Part shown: one piece after another, positions 24,992 through 36,710 of the stretch
How positions within the stretch are numbered: the stretch's first letter is position 1
Layout: every line of letters begins with the position of its first letter
From: Thermomonospora catenispora
GTDB taxonomy: Bacteria; Actinomycetota; Actinomycetes; Streptosporangiales; Streptosporangiaceae
DNA length: 64,000 bases
Assembly: GCF_006363815.1 (NCBI RefSeq)
Contig: NZ_RRYT01000009.1
Coordinates: forward strand, 1 to 64,000
Reading direction: 5' to 3'
Notes under the pieces: generated by a model
Databases searched by the model: none
Told to the model about the DNA's origin: nothing
The model's input: only the letters and a program-made list of their open reading frames with translations
Made by a program: the position numbers and the translations under genes

Positions 24992-27946
24992 GTGTTGGGC
25001 ACGGTGGAAGGTCGCGCTGACCGCCGGGAGCAGGGCCCGAACGGGCCGCTTGACGATCCGCCGTTGGTCGGACGGCGCGACGCGCTCCAGGCCCTCGACC
25101 GGGCGCTGGAGGCCACCGCGGCGGGCTCGTTCCGGTTCGTCGCGCTGATCGGCGAGCCGGGGGCGGGCAAGACCCGCCTGCTGGGCGAGCTGCTGAACGC
25201 CGCCGCCGACCGCAAGCTCTCCGCGGTCGCCGGCCGGGCCGCCGAATTCGAGCAGGACATGCCGTTCGGCGTGATCATCGACGCGCTGGACGACCATCTG
25301 GAGGAGCACCGTCCCGACCTCAGCCCGGCGGCGACCCGGCTGCTGTCCGGCGTCTTCCCGGCCCTGGCGGCCGGCGGGGAGATCCCGGCGGACGACGCGG
25401 AGGACCCCGCCGACCTGACCGGCCTGGCCCGCTACCGGCTGTACCGGACGATGCGCCGGATGCTGGAGGAGCTGGCCGGGCCGGCCGGTCTGGTGCTGGT
25501 GCTGGACGACGTGCACTGGGCCGACGCCGCCTCCATCGAACTGCTGGAGCACCTGGTCCGGCATCCGCCGCGGGCCCGGGTCATGGTCGCCGTGGCGTAC
25601 CGGCCCGCGCAGACCCCGCCCCGGCTGGCCACCCTGGTCGACGCCGCCGGCGGACACGGGCTGCGGGTCCCGGTGGAGCCGCTGACCCGGTCCGAGGTCG
25701 CCGAGTTCCTCGGCCCCCAGGTGCCGGCCCCGCAGCGCGAGGCGCTGTACGCGGCCAGCGGCGGCAACCCCTTCTATCTGGAGGCGCTGGTCCGGATGGG
25801 CGTGACCGACACGCCCGGCCGGCTGGACGAGGAGGGCCACGTCGTCGGGGCCGACGAGCTTCCCCCGGCGGTGGAGGCCGCGCTCCGGGCCGAGCTGAGC
25901 GGGCTGCCCGACCCGGCGCTGCTGGTGGCGCGGGCCGCGGCGGTGGCCGCCGACGAGTTCGAGCCGGCGCTGGCGGCGGCCGCCGCGGAGGTGCCCGAGA
26001 GCACCGCGCTGAAGGCGCTGGACGAGCTGACCGCCCGCGACGTGGTGCGGCCCGCGCCCGGGGGCCGGTTCCGGTTCCGCCATCCGCTGGTCCGGCACGC
26101 CACCTACGGGTCGGCGGCCGCGGGCTGGCGGGTGGGGGTGCACGCCCGTGTCGCCGACCACCTGGCCCGGCTCGGGATGCCGGCGACGGCACGGGCCCGG
26201 CACGTGGAGCGCTCGGGCCGGTTCGGCGACGCCGAGGCGATCGACACCCTGGTCGAGGCCGCCCGCACCGTCGCCGCGCACGCCCCGCAGACCGCCGCGC
26301 GCTGGCTCAAGGCCGCCCTCAAGCTGATGCCCGACGCCGACGAGCGGCGGCTGCCGCTGCTCGCCGAGCTGGCCCGGATGCAGGCCGTCAGCGGCCAGCT
26401 CACCGAGGGGCGGAAGACCGCCCGCGAGGTGCTGCGGCTGCTGCCGCCCGACGCGCACGCGCTGCGCGCCCGCGCCGCCCGGTTCTGCGCGATGATGGAG
26501 CGGCTGCTGGGCAACCCGCAGGAGGCCCGCGGGCTGCTGCTGGCCGAGCTGCGGCGCATGCCCGACCCCCGGTCTGCCTCCGCCGTCACGCTGCGGCTGC
26601 GTCTGGTCGCCGAGAGCCTGATGCGGGTCGACTTCCGCGCCGCCCAGGCCGTGCTGGATCTGGTGCCCGACACCGCCGAGGACTGGGACCACGGCCTGAC
26701 CGTGGCGGTCGCCGCGCTGCGCCCGATGCCCGCCTACGCCGGCGGCCGGGTCGAGGAGGCGCTGCGGCACTGCATCAACGTCGACGGGCTGGTCGCCGCC
26801 TCCTCCGACGAGCAGCTGTCCGAATGGCTGGACGCCATCACCTGGTCGTGCTGGACGGAACTGTTCCTGGGGCGTTACGACGTCGCGGCGGGCCGGCTGG
26901 AGCGGGTGCTGTCGGTGGCCCGCGCCACGGGACAGAGCTACATCGTCCCCACCGCGCTGGCCGGGCTGGCCAACGCGCACGCGATGCTCGGACGGCTGGA
27001 CGAGGCCGCCACCGCGGCCGAGGAGGCCGAGGCGCTCGCCCGGATGCTGGTCTCCGACCAGCTGCTGGTGTTCGCCCTCATCCAGCGGTGCCTGGTCGCC
27101 TCCTGGCTCGGGGAGGACGAGCACGCGCTGGCCTACGGCCGGGAGGCGGTGGAGGCCGCCGGCGGCACCGGCGAGTGGTGGGGCCGCCAGGCCGCCTACG
27201 CGCTCGCGGTCGCGACCGTGCACGCCGGCGACGCCGAGGCCGGCGCGGCCATGCTGCGGGAGGTGCACGCCGCCAGCGACAGCGCCGCCGCGCTGGATCC
27301 GAGCACGCTGCGCGCCTGCGAGATCCTCGCCCGGCTCGCCGCGGCGGCCGGAGACGCCGCCGAGGCCGGCCGCTGGGCCGACCGCGCCGCCGACACCGCC
27401 CATCCGGTGCTGCCCGCCGATCGGGCGCTGGCCGATCTGGCCCGCGCCCATGCGCTGCGCCCCACCGATCCGGCGGCCGCCGCGCAGCGGGCCCGGCGGG
27501 CCGCCGCGACGCTGGAGGAGGCCGGGCACCGGCTGGACGCCGGGCGCGCCCGGCTGGATGCCGGGAGCGCCGCCGCCGAGGCCGGCGACCGCGGGCTCGC
27601 CCGGTCCGAACTGCGCATCGCCGCCCAGATCTTCGAGGAGATCGGGGCGCGTCCGCTGCACGCCCGCACCCGGCGCGAGCAGCGCCGGGTCGGAGTGCGG
27701 GTGCCCGCCCGCGGCGGGGGCTCCGGCGGCGGGCCCGGCGCGTTGTCGCCCCGCGAGCTGGAGGTCGCCCGCCTGGTCGCCGAGGGCTGCACCAACCAGC
27801 AGATCGCCGAACGCCTCTATGTGAGCATCCGCACCGTCGAGACCCACCTGTCGCACATCTTCGCCAAGCTCGGCGTCAGCTCCCGCGTCGCGGTCGTCAC
27901 CGCGCTCGGCCGACTGATCGAATCCGGCCCCGACGATCGACCGTGA
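24992..27946 (+). CDS. Large ATP-binding LuxR-family regulator (LAL/MalT-like)
   Basis: A regulator of about 984 residues. An AAA/STAND ATPase module starts at LVGRRDALQALDRAL, with Walker A GEPGAGKT and Walker B LVLVLDDVHWADA; a long TPR-like helical region rich in Ala/Leu follows, and the last 60 residues are a LuxR helix-turn-helix (LSPRELEVARLVAEGCTNQQIAERLYVSIRTVETHLSHIF). The frame is open back to ATG 24857, but codons between about 24920 and 24990 (GTT, GAT, AAT, GTA, ATT) are unlike the rest and a -10-like GATAAT lies there, so I prefer GTG 24992. It may control the downstream hydrolase/GMC pair or the rhamnose genes; neither is shown. Confidence 0.88.
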   Translation: MLGTVEGRADRREQGPNGPLDDPPLVGRRDALQALDRALEATAAGSFRFVALIGEPGAGKTRLLGELLNAAADRKLSAVAGRAAEFEQDMPFGVIIDALDDHLEEHRPDLSPAATRLLSGVFPALAAGGEIPADDAEDPADLTGLARYRLYRTMRRMLEELAGPAGLVLVLDDVHWADAASIELLEHLVRHPPRARVMVAVAYRPAQTPPRLATLVDAAGGHGLRVPVEPLTRSEVAEFLGPQVPAPQREALYAASGGNPFYLEALVRMGVTDTPGRLDEEGHVVGADELPPAVEAALRAELSGLPDPALLVARAAAVAADEFEPALAAAAAEVPESTALKALDELTARDVVRPAPGGRFRFRHPLVRHATYGSAAAGWRVGVHARVADHLARLGMPATARARHVERSGRFGDAEAIDTLVEAARTVAAHAPQTAARWLKAALKLMPDADERRLPLLAELARMQAVSGQLTEGRKTAREVLRLLPPDAHALRARAARFCAMMERLLGNPQEARGLLLAELRRMPDPRSASAVTLRLRLVAESLMRVDFRAAQAVLDLVPDTAEDWDHGLTVAVAALRPMPAYAGGRVEEALRHCINVDGLVAASSDEQLSEWLDAITWSCWTELFLGRYDVAAGRLERVLSVARATGQSYIVPTALAGLANAHAMLGRLDEAATAAEEAEALARMLVSDQLLVFALIQRCLVASWLGEDEHALAYGREAVEAAGGTGEWWGRQAAYALAVATVHAGDAEAGAAMLREVHAASDSAAALDPSTLRACEILARLAAAAGDAAEAGRWADRAADTAHPVLPADRALADLARAHALRPTDPAAAAQRARRAAATLEEAGHRLDAGRARLDAGSAAAEAGDRGLARSELRIAAQIFEEIGARPLHARTRREQRRVGVRVPARGGGSGGGPGALSPRELEVARLVAEGCTNQQIAERLYVSIRTVETHLSHIFAKLGVSSRVAVVTALGRLIESGPDDRP

Positions 27947-28103
27947 TCCGCCGGGCTCCGTGCCGCGCCCGTCCACGCATCAGGGTCGCGCGACACGGAT
28001 GTCAGGGTTTGCCACGATGTCCCACGCCGCCTGGCGGCGGAATAGTCGTTCCCGTCGTTCCGGCCCCTCGTCTCCCGCCGGACGCGCATGCAGTGGAGGA
28101 CCG

Positions 28104-29198
28104 ATGAGCGCCCGCATTCCGCGGTTCACGCACGCCGGCGTCACGGATGCGGAGATCTCCGTGCATCCGTTCGCCACCGAGGACGGGCTGGGTCTGCAGC
28201 TGACCCGGTTCCGGCGCGCCGACTGCGACGATGTGGTGCTGCTGGTGCACGGGCTGACGATGGCCAGCGACATGTTCATCATGCCCGAGCACCGCAACCT
28301 GGTGACCCACCTGCACGACGAGGGGTTCACCGACGTGTGGGCGGTCGACTTCCGGATGAGCAACCGCTATCCGTACGACCTGGAGACCCACCGGTTCACC
28401 CTCGACCACTGCGCGCTGTACGACCATCCGGCCGCGCTGGCGGAGCTGCGCCGCCACATCGGGGACCGCCGGGTGCACGTCATCGCGCACTGCCTGGGCG
28501 CGGTCACGTTCATGATGAGCCTGTACGCCGGCACGGTCGAGGGGATCGCCAGCGTCGTGTGCAACAGCGTGGCGCTGACCCCCCGGGTCCCCCGCTGGTC
28601 GCGGTACAAGCTGGCCTACGGGCCGACGCTGGCGGAGTACGTGCTGGGGTTCCCGTTCCTGGACCCGCGCTTCGGGGAGGCGCCGCCGCTGACCCGCGGC
28701 TGGCTGCTGTCCCGGCTGGTCTCGCTGGCGCACCGCGAGTGCGACGTGCGGGCCTGCCACATGCTCAGCTTCATGTGGGGCAGCGGCCGGCCGGCACTGT
28801 ATGAGCACCGCAACCTGGACGATGCCACCCATCGGCGCATCGCCGACATCTGCGGGGGCGTCGGCGTGCACTACTACCGGCACGTCCACGCGATGGTGGA
28901 GGCCGGCAGGGCGGTGAAGTACGACCGGAGGGACCGACGCTTCGCCGCCCTGCCGGACGACTACCTCGCCGCCGCCGGCGAGGTGTCCACCCCGGCGCTG
29001 CTGCTGACCGGCGACCGCAACCGGGTCTTCGGCGACTCCAACCTGGTGTGCCACGCCCGGCTGCAGCTGGCCGCGCCGGGGCGGGACGAGCTGCAGGTGC
29101 TGCCCGGCTACGGGCACATGGACCCGTTCCTCGGCAAGGAGGCGCACGTCGACGTGTTCCCGACGATGGTCGACTTCATCAAGCGGAAGGCGGCCTGA
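28104..29198 (+). CDS. Alpha/beta hydrolase with cysteine nucleophile
   Basis: A 364-residue alpha/beta hydrolase. The nucleophile elbow reads AHCLGA (Cys133 region) instead of GxSxG, the acid is in LLTGDRNRVFGDSN and the base in LPGYGHMDPF, giving a Cys-Asp-His triad. It matches the hydrolase module that in other actinobacteria is fused to GMC (cholesterol oxidase-like) oxidoreductases. Here it is a separate gene ending 2 bases before the GMC gene. Start ATG 28104 has GGAGGA 3 bases upstream, a tight but recognisable spacing. No signal peptide. Substrate unknown; a lactone or ester made by the partner oxidase is a reasonable guess. Confidence 0.8.
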   Translation: MSARIPRFTHAGVTDAEISVHPFATEDGLGLQLTRFRRADCDDVVLLVHGLTMASDMFIMPEHRNLVTHLHDEGFTDVWAVDFRMSNRYPYDLETHRFTLDHCALYDHPAALAELRRHIGDRRVHVIAHCLGAVTFMMSLYAGTVEGIASVVCNSVALTPRVPRWSRYKLAYGPTLAEYVLGFPFLDPRFGEAPPLTRGWLLSRLVSLAHRECDVRACHMLSFMWGSGRPALYEHRNLDDATHRRIADICGGVGVHYYRHVHAMVEAGRAVKYDRRDRRFAALPDDYLAAAGEVSTPALLLTGDRNRVFGDSNLVCHARLQLAAPGRDELQVLPGYGHMDPFLGKEAHVDVFPTMVDFIKRKAA

Positions 29199-29200
29199 CC

Positions 29201-31555
<2,355 letters not shown>

Positions 31556-31558
31556 ACC

Positions 31559-31582
31559 CGGCCGCTCGGGCCCGAGCGGCCG
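31559..31582. terminator. 24-bp perfect palindrome terminator
   Basis: CGGCCGCTCGGG followed by its exact complement, 3 bases after the GMC stop codon, between convergent genes. Confidence 0.65.
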
Positions 31583-31589
31583 CCCGGAC

Positions 31590-31629
31590 GTGGGGCGCGG
31601 AGGAACTGCGGGGTGCCTCCGCGCCCCAC
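31590..31629. terminator. Second hairpin terminator
   Basis: A 14-base perfect stem (31590-31603 with 31616-31629) and 12-base loop, directly after the first palindrome. Two further palindromes (GGGGACGTCCCC at 31637-31648 and CCCGGGCCCGGG at 31646-31657) complete the convergent gap. Confidence 0.65.
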
Positions 31630-31681
31630 CCTTGCCGGGGACGTCCCCGGGCCCGGGTGCGGCTCGGCCGCATCGGCGCCG

Positions 31682-32407
31682 TCACAGCATCGAGACGCGA
31701 TGGCGGGCGAACGGAAGCGAGGGATGGCAGTCCTCCGGGAGGGGGTGCGGAGCGGCGAGGGCCGCGCGGAGGCGCCGGGCGGCGGTCTGCCGGTCGATGG
31801 GCTGCATGATGCAGAGCTCGGCCCGGACCGCCTTGCGGACGTCGGCCATCAGGGCGGGGACGTCGCCCACGACGATGATCTCGCCGAGGGCGCCGACGTC
31901 GGGGGTCAGCCGGACCGCCAGGGCATGGTGCGGGCCGGCGGGATCGCCCTCCGGCGTCGCCGCATAGCGGAATTCGCAGACGAGGCGGTCGCCGTCCAAC
32001 GGCCCCTCCTGCAGCAGCCAGGCCGGCCCCGGGGCGACCTCGCCCAGAGCGTCGGTCCAGGCGGGGACGCCGACACCGGGGAGCGCGGCGGCGGCCTTGC
32101 CGGCGGCCCGGCGGGACCACTCGGGCCCCACGGCGGCGATGGCCAGCAGGAAGGTCCGGGCGGCGGAGCCGGAGGCCCGATGGAGCTCGGCGATGAGATC
32201 GCCCACGGCCAGGCGATGGCCGGCCTCGTGGGGAGCGGCCTTCTCGAGGGCGGCGAGCTGGGCGGAGGTCCACAGCTCGGCCTGGAGGGGCCCCGGCATG
32301 CCCTCCAGTTCCGCGGCGGCCCTCACATACGCCCGGTAGACCTCGCGCAGGCCCGGCAGGGCGAGATCGGGCGAGGCGGTCTTGCGGATGGGACGTTCCG
32401 GTCGCAC
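31682..32407 (-). CDS. Hypothetical protein, 241 aa
   Basis: I do not recognise a family. The protein is soluble, Ala/Arg-rich and mostly helical in its first 130 residues (LREVYRAYVRAAAELEGMP), then has a more beta-like half (LVCEFRYAATPEGDPAGPHHALAVRLTP, GEIIVVGDVPALM) and ends in a conserved-looking LPFARHRVSML. Codon use is fully typical, supporting expression. GTG start at 32405-32407; TAGCCT (a -10-like hexamer) lies about 6-11 bases upstream, so the transcript may be leaderless. It is convergent with the GMC gene behind a set of hairpins. Confidence 0.65.
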   Translation of the reverse strand: MRPERPIRKTASPDLALPGLREVYRAYVRAAAELEGMPGPLQAELWTSAQLAALEKAAPHEAGHRLAVGDLIAELHRASGSAARTFLLAIAAVGPEWSRRAAGKAAAALPGVGVPAWTDALGEVAPGPAWLLQEGPLDGDRLVCEFRYAATPEGDPAGPHHALAVRLTPDVGALGEIIVVGDVPALMADVRKAVRAELCIMQPIDRQTAARRLRAALAAPHPLPEDCHPSLPFARHRVSML

Positions 32408-32894
32408 CCGTACAGGCTAGTGGGGGCGGACGTGTCGCCTCGGACGAGGACCTTTACGATGTAGATCAATTCTTTGGGCGGGTCGCCCGTCCGCACGGTC
32501 ACCGCTCTCCTCCTCCGGCCTCCCCCGGTCGCACGGCGGCGCGTCAGCCCCGCCCTCGCCGACCCCGTGAGGACGCCGCCGGATCCGGAGTCCTGAGCCC
32601 GGGCATCGATCGGCGGACGGCGCCCGAGGCCGCCCGCGGGCGCACGGACGGAAAGCCTTCGGGTGCGGGCCTTGGTCGCGGAAAACCGCCTGACGCGTTC
32701 GCCACCATTCCCTTACGGTGGCTCCGCCGGGCTTCGTTCACCGTCCAAGGGGCGGGAGGGTCCTCAGTGAAAGGACGGTGCACGACCCGCGCGATGGTGA
32801 CCGGTCAGCCCTCGCGATCTTGCCTCACTCCGCCCATGACGCGAGTGCGGGCGACCGCCCGCATCCGGCGTCCTGACCGAGAAGGGGCCGAACA
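32408..32894. other. 487-base intergenic region
   Basis: No convincing gene. It holds a 6-bp-stem hairpin (GCCACC/GGTGGC, 32701-32722) and a short frame of 32 codons (GTG 32778 to TGA 32876) preceded by AAAGGACG, which could be a leader peptide for the downstream cyclase-like gene, but its codon use is not persuasive. A minus-strand open frame at 32544-32783 looks like chance. Confidence 0.4.
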
Positions 32895-33569
32895 GTGAAC
32901 GACCTGGCCTTGTCCCGCGAGCCGGCGGGGCGCGAAGACCGGCTGGTGTACCGGCTCCTCCTGGCGGTGGACATCCAGGGGTACACCAGGCTCGATGTCC
33001 GCGAGCAGCTGCGCGTCCAGCGCGACCTGCGCGACGCGCTGGACCGGGCGGCCGAGGGCGTCGGACTGGACCGGAGCCGCTGGGAGAAGCAGGTCGGCGG
33101 CGACGGCGAACTGGCCATACCGCCCGAGGGGACCGCGGTGGCGACGCTGGTCGGGGAGTTCCCCCCGGCGCTGGCGGCCGAGCTGCGGGAGCTGAACCGG
33201 TCGCAGGCCGGGCGGCCCCGGCTCCGGGTCCGGCTGGCGATGCACTACGGCACGCTGACCGCGGGGCCGTTCGGCCCGGCCGGGCAGGCGCCGATCGTCG
33301 TCCAGCGCCTGCTGGACGCCGGTCCGCTGCGCGCGCTGCTGCGCGACGATCCGGACCGGGATCTGGCCTACGCGGTCTCCGACACGCTCTTCGAGGACGT
33401 GGTGCAGACCGGGTTCACCCCGATGTCGCCGGGGGACTTCCAGCCCATCCGGGTCACCGCCAAGAACGCGACGTACCGCGGCCACATCCACGTCGGCGAT
33501 CCGCTGGTCTTCGCCGAGCTGGGCGAGCTGCACAAGGCCGTGGCGCCGGCGCGGCGGGCGGCGGTCTGA
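32895..33569 (+). CDS. Class III nucleotide cyclase-like protein, probably catalytically altered
   Basis: A 224-residue stand-alone cyclase homology domain. The first metal Asp is in LLAVDIQGYTRLD and the second in QVGGDGELAIP, matching the two-metal site of class III cyclases. The segment that normally supplies the transition-state Asn/Arg (GxxVNxAARL) is replaced by PIVVQRLLDAG, and the RWEKQ motif is unusual. It may therefore bind rather than convert nucleotide. Similar short cyclase-like proteins are common in Streptomyces-type genomes. GTG start with GAAGGGG 7-8 bases upstream. Confidence 0.7.
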   Translation: MNDLALSREPAGREDRLVYRLLLAVDIQGYTRLDVREQLRVQRDLRDALDRAAEGVGLDRSRWEKQVGGDGELAIPPEGTAVATLVGEFPPALAAELRELNRSQAGRPRLRVRLAMHYGTLTAGPFGPAGQAPIVVQRLLDAGPLRALLRDDPDRDLAYAVSDTLFEDVVQTGFTPMSPGDFQPIRVTAKNATYRGHIHVGDPLVFAELGELHKAVAPARRAAV

Positions 33570-33575
33570 GCGCCG

Positions 33576-33633
33576 GGACCGGCCCGCGTCGGGGCGCCGC
33601 AGCGCCCGCGAGGGACCTGCGGCGCGCCGGTCC
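33576..33633 (+). terminator. Nested hairpin terminator
   Basis: Outer 8-base stem (GGACCGGC/GCCGGTCC) with an inner 9-base stem (GCGCCGCAG at 33594-33602 with CTGCGGCGC at 33617-33625), 7 bases after the cyclase-like gene. Confidence 0.55.
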
Positions 33634-33701
33634 GGGGAAGGATCTCCGATCGACGGCGGTTGCCTCGAGGGCGGAACACCGTCGACTGCGAAAGGACGCC
33701 C

Positions 33702-34130
33702 ATGGCCGACGATGCGCTGACCCGGCTGCTGACCGAGCGCGATCTGGGGGTGCTCGCCACGCTCAAGCGGGACGGGCGGCCCCAGCTGTCCACCGTCAAC
33801 TACCACTACGACCCCGACCGCGCGCTGATCCGGATCTCGGTCACCGCCGACCGGGCCAAGACGCGGAACCTGATGCGCGATCCGCGCGCCAGCCTCCATG
33901 TCAGCAGCGAGGACGGCTGGTCGTGGGCGGTCGCCGAGGGCACCGCCGACCTCTCCCCGGTCGCCGCCGGCCCCCATGACGAGGCGGTCGAGGAGCTGAT
34001 CGACCTCTATCGCGCCATCCGGGGCGAGCATCCCGACTGGGACGACTACCGCCGTGCGATGGCGGCCGACCGCCGGCTGGTGGTCCGCCTGCGCGTGGAA
34101 CGCCTGTACGGCCGGCCGCCGCAGAACTGA
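33702..34130 (+). CDS. PPOX-class F420-dependent flavin-fold protein
   Basis: A 142-residue split-barrel (pyridoxamine 5'-phosphate oxidase-like) protein of the actinobacterial FDOR-B type. The family opening LLTERDLGVLATLKRDGRPQLSTVNYHYD and RAKTRNLMRDPRASLHV are clear, and it ends with a PDWDDYRRAM..RLVVRLRVER pattern. It probably uses cofactor F420 to reduce an unknown electrophile. ATG 33702 with AAAGGA 5 bases upstream. Convergent with hrpB. Confidence 0.87.
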   Translation: MADDALTRLLTERDLGVLATLKRDGRPQLSTVNYHYDPDRALIRISVTADRAKTRNLMRDPRASLHVSSEDGWSWAVAEGTADLSPVAAGPHDEAVEELIDLYRAIRGEHPDWDDYRRAMAADRRLVVRLRVERLYGRPPQN

Positions 34131-34161
34131 TCCGGGCCGATGCGGGACCGGGCCGGGCGAG

Positions 34162-36660
34162 TCAGCGCCGGGGGCCGGCGCGCCGGGTGGGCCGGGCGGT
34201 GAGCGGGTCCTCCGGCCACGGATGGCGCGGATAGCGTCCGCGCAGCTCGGCCCGGACCGCGTGGTAGCCGTTCCGCCAGAACGAGGCCAGATCGGCGGTG
34301 ACGGCGGCGGGACGCCCGGCCGGGGACAGCAGGTGCAGCACCAGCGGCACCCGACCGTCGGCCAGCCGCGGCGCGGCCCGCCAGCCGAACACCTCCTGCA
34401 GCTTGACCGCGAGGACCGGCTGGTCGCCGCGGTAGTCGACGCGGATCCGGGACCCGGACGGCACCGTGATCCGCTCGGGGGCGAGCTCGTCCAGCCGGGC
34501 GGCGCACTCCCAGGGCAGCAGTCCCCGCAGCACCGCCGTCATATCGAGCCGCTCCAGGTCGGCGCGGCCGCGCAGCCCGCCCGACCAGCCGTCGATCACC
34601 GCCTCGAGCAGCGCCTCGTCGGACACCTCGGGCCACGGGTCGCCGAACACCCGGCGGCAGAACGCCATCCGGTCGCGCAGCGCCGTCGCCTCCGCGGTCC
34701 AGGTCAGCAGGGACGGACCCGTCCGGCGCAGGCCCGTGCGCAGCGCCTCGGCCACCAGGGCGGGGTCGGGGTCGGCGAGCGGGACGGAGGCGAGCTCGAT
34801 GGCGCCGAGCCGTTCCACGCGGCGGGCCACCAGGTCGCCGTCCCGCCACCGGACCTCCTCGGTCTCGTCCAGCAGCGGGGCGGCGGCGAGCCGGGCGATC
34901 TCCTCGTCGATCGGGACGGCCTGCCGGATCCGCGCGGACGGGGACCCGGCGGGACGGTCGGCGGCGGCGATCGCCAGCCAGCGCGGCGCGGACGGGGCGA
35001 GAGGGGAGTCCTCGGCGAGCTCGGCGCCGGTCCCGGAGGCCATCAGATACCGGCGGCCGCCCCGGGCCCTGGCCACCCGCTCGGGGAACGCGAGCGCGAC
35101 CACCGTGCCCACGGCGGCGTCGTCCGGCTCGCCGGGACGGCCGGGCGCGTCCGGCAGGGTCCGCAGCAGCCGGCGGGTCTCCCGCCGCCACCGGTCGGCG
35201 TGCGCGGGGTCCCGCCTGCCGGAGCGCACCGTGCGCAGCGCCGCGGCCAGGTCGTCGCCGACGCCGCCGGGCGGGGGCTCGGACAGCAGCGCCACCACCT
35301 CGGCGGCGACCCGCTCCCCCACCGCGGCGGCCCCGTCGAGAAGGGCGCGGGCCAGCCGGGGGTGCACGCCGAGACGGGCCATCCGCCGTCCGCGGTCGGT
35401 GGCGCGCCCGTCGCGGTCCACCGCCCCGACGGCCCGCAGGGTCTCGCGGGCGGCGCGCAGGGCGGCCCGGGGCGGAGGGTCGAGCAGCGCCAGCCCTTCG
35501 GCGTCGGGGTCCCCCCAACAGGCGATCTGCAGGGCGAACGCGGTGAGGTCGGCCAGCTCGATCTCCGGTCGGGGCCGTTCGGGGAGCCGCTGATGCTCGG
35601 CGGCCGTCCAGCAGCGGTAGACGACGCCCGGCCCCTGCCGTCCGGCCCGGCCGGCGCGCTGGTCCGCGACGGCCCGGGAGGCGCGGACGGTGGTCAGCCC
35701 GCTCAGTCCGCGGGCGTGGTCGGTGCGGGGCTCGCGGGCCAGGCCGGAGTCCACCACGATCCGGACGCCGGGGACGGTGAGACTGGTCTCGGCGACGGCG
35801 GTCGCCAGCACCACCCGGCGGCGCGCGCCGGGCGACAGCACGGCGTCCTGCACGGCGGGCGCGGCACGGCCGTGCACCTCCAGCAGGTCGGCGACGGGGC
35901 CGATGTCGTCGAGCAGCGCCGCGACGTGCGCGATCTCCCCGACGCCGGGCAGGAAGCACAACACGTCGCCGTCGTGTTCGGTCAGGGCGCGGCGGACGGT
36001 GGCGGCGACGTGCGCCAGGAACGCCGGGTCGACGCGCATCCCGTGCGGAGGGGGGATCGGCCGCGACGGCGGCGCCCACACGATCTCGACGGGGTGCATC
36101 TCGGCGGACGACTCCACCACCGGCCCCTTCAGCAGCTCGGCCCAGGGCTCGGCGTCGACGGTGGCGGAGGCGGCGACCAGGTGCAGGTCGGGGCGCAGCG
36201 CGGCCCGCACGTCCAGCAGGAACGCCAACGCGGTGTCGGCCTCCAGATGACGTTCGTGGCACTCGTCCAGCAGCACCGCGTCCACGCCGGCCAGCTCGGG
36301 GTCCTCATGCAGCCGGCGCAGCAGCACGCCGGTGGTGACCACCTCGATCAGCGTTCCGGGCCGGTGCTCGCCGCGGACCGCGAAGCCGACCCGCTCCCCC
36401 ACCCGTTCGCCCAGCAGCCAGGCCATCCGGCGGGCCGCCGCCCGCACGGCCGGGCGGCGCGGCTCGACGACCAGGACGCGGCGCGGCTCCCGCGGGCCGC
36501 CGGGGACCTCCGGCAGCGCCCCGGCCAGGGCGAGCGGGACCAGGGTGGTCTTGCCGGTCCCCGGCGGGGCGGCCAGCACCGCCGTCCCGGCCTGCGCCAG
36601 CGCCGCGTGCAGCGCGGGGATCACTGGACGTACGGGCAGGTCGGTGCGGTCTGTGAGCAT
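34162..36660 (-). CDS. hrpB: ATP-dependent helicase HrpB
   Basis: An 832-residue DExH-box helicase. Motif I is APPGTGKTT near residue 31, motif II DECHERH, motif III SATVD, and motif VI QRAGRAGRQGPG; the helicase-associated domain and the HrpB-specific C-terminus (RIRVDYRGDQPVLAVKLQEVFGWRAAPRL, HLLSPAGRPAAVTADLASFW) follow. Length and domain order match HrpB. Role in the cell is not well defined; it is an RNA-type helicase by family. Start at ATG 36658-36660 rather than 36732, as the upstream codons belong to the AT-rich leader. Confidence 0.93.
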   Translation of the reverse strand: MLTDRTDLPVRPVIPALHAALAQAGTAVLAAPPGTGKTTLVPLALAGALPEVPGGPREPRRVLVVEPRRPAVRAAARRMAWLLGERVGERVGFAVRGEHRPGTLIEVVTTGVLLRRLHEDPELAGVDAVLLDECHERHLEADTALAFLLDVRAALRPDLHLVAASATVDAEPWAELLKGPVVESSAEMHPVEIVWAPPSRPIPPPHGMRVDPAFLAHVAATVRRALTEHDGDVLCFLPGVGEIAHVAALLDDIGPVADLLEVHGRAAPAVQDAVLSPGARRRVVLATAVAETSLTVPGVRIVVDSGLAREPRTDHARGLSGLTTVRASRAVADQRAGRAGRQGPGVVYRCWTAAEHQRLPERPRPEIELADLTAFALQIACWGDPDAEGLALLDPPPRAALRAARETLRAVGAVDRDGRATDRGRRMARLGVHPRLARALLDGAAAVGERVAAEVVALLSEPPPGGVGDDLAAALRTVRSGRRDPAHADRWRRETRRLLRTLPDAPGRPGEPDDAAVGTVVALAFPERVARARGGRRYLMASGTGAELAEDSPLAPSAPRWLAIAAADRPAGSPSARIRQAVPIDEEIARLAAAPLLDETEEVRWRDGDLVARRVERLGAIELASVPLADPDPALVAEALRTGLRRTGPSLLTWTAEATALRDRMAFCRRVFGDPWPEVSDEALLEAVIDGWSGGLRGRADLERLDMTAVLRGLLPWECAARLDELAPERITVPSGSRIRVDYRGDQPVLAVKLQEVFGWRAAPRLADGRVPLVLHLLSPAGRPAAVTADLASFWRNGYHAVRAELRGRYPRHPWPEDPLTARPTRRAGPRR

Positions 36661-36710
36661 GTGCTCCAGTGTGCCGGGGCCGGGCCGCGGCCCGCTCCGA
36701 AGAGGGCGGA

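Noticed and set aside
22226-27976. Very long minus-strand open frame (1916 codons)
   Set aside because: It is the antisense shadow of lutB, lutC, rhaB and the LAL regulator; composition is Gly/Arg/His/Gln-rich with no domain motifs, a frequent artefact of third-position GC bias.
32544-32783. 79-codon minus-strand frame in the 32.4-32.9 kb gap
   Set aside because: Pro/Arg/Gly low complexity, no ribosome site and no similarity I recognise.
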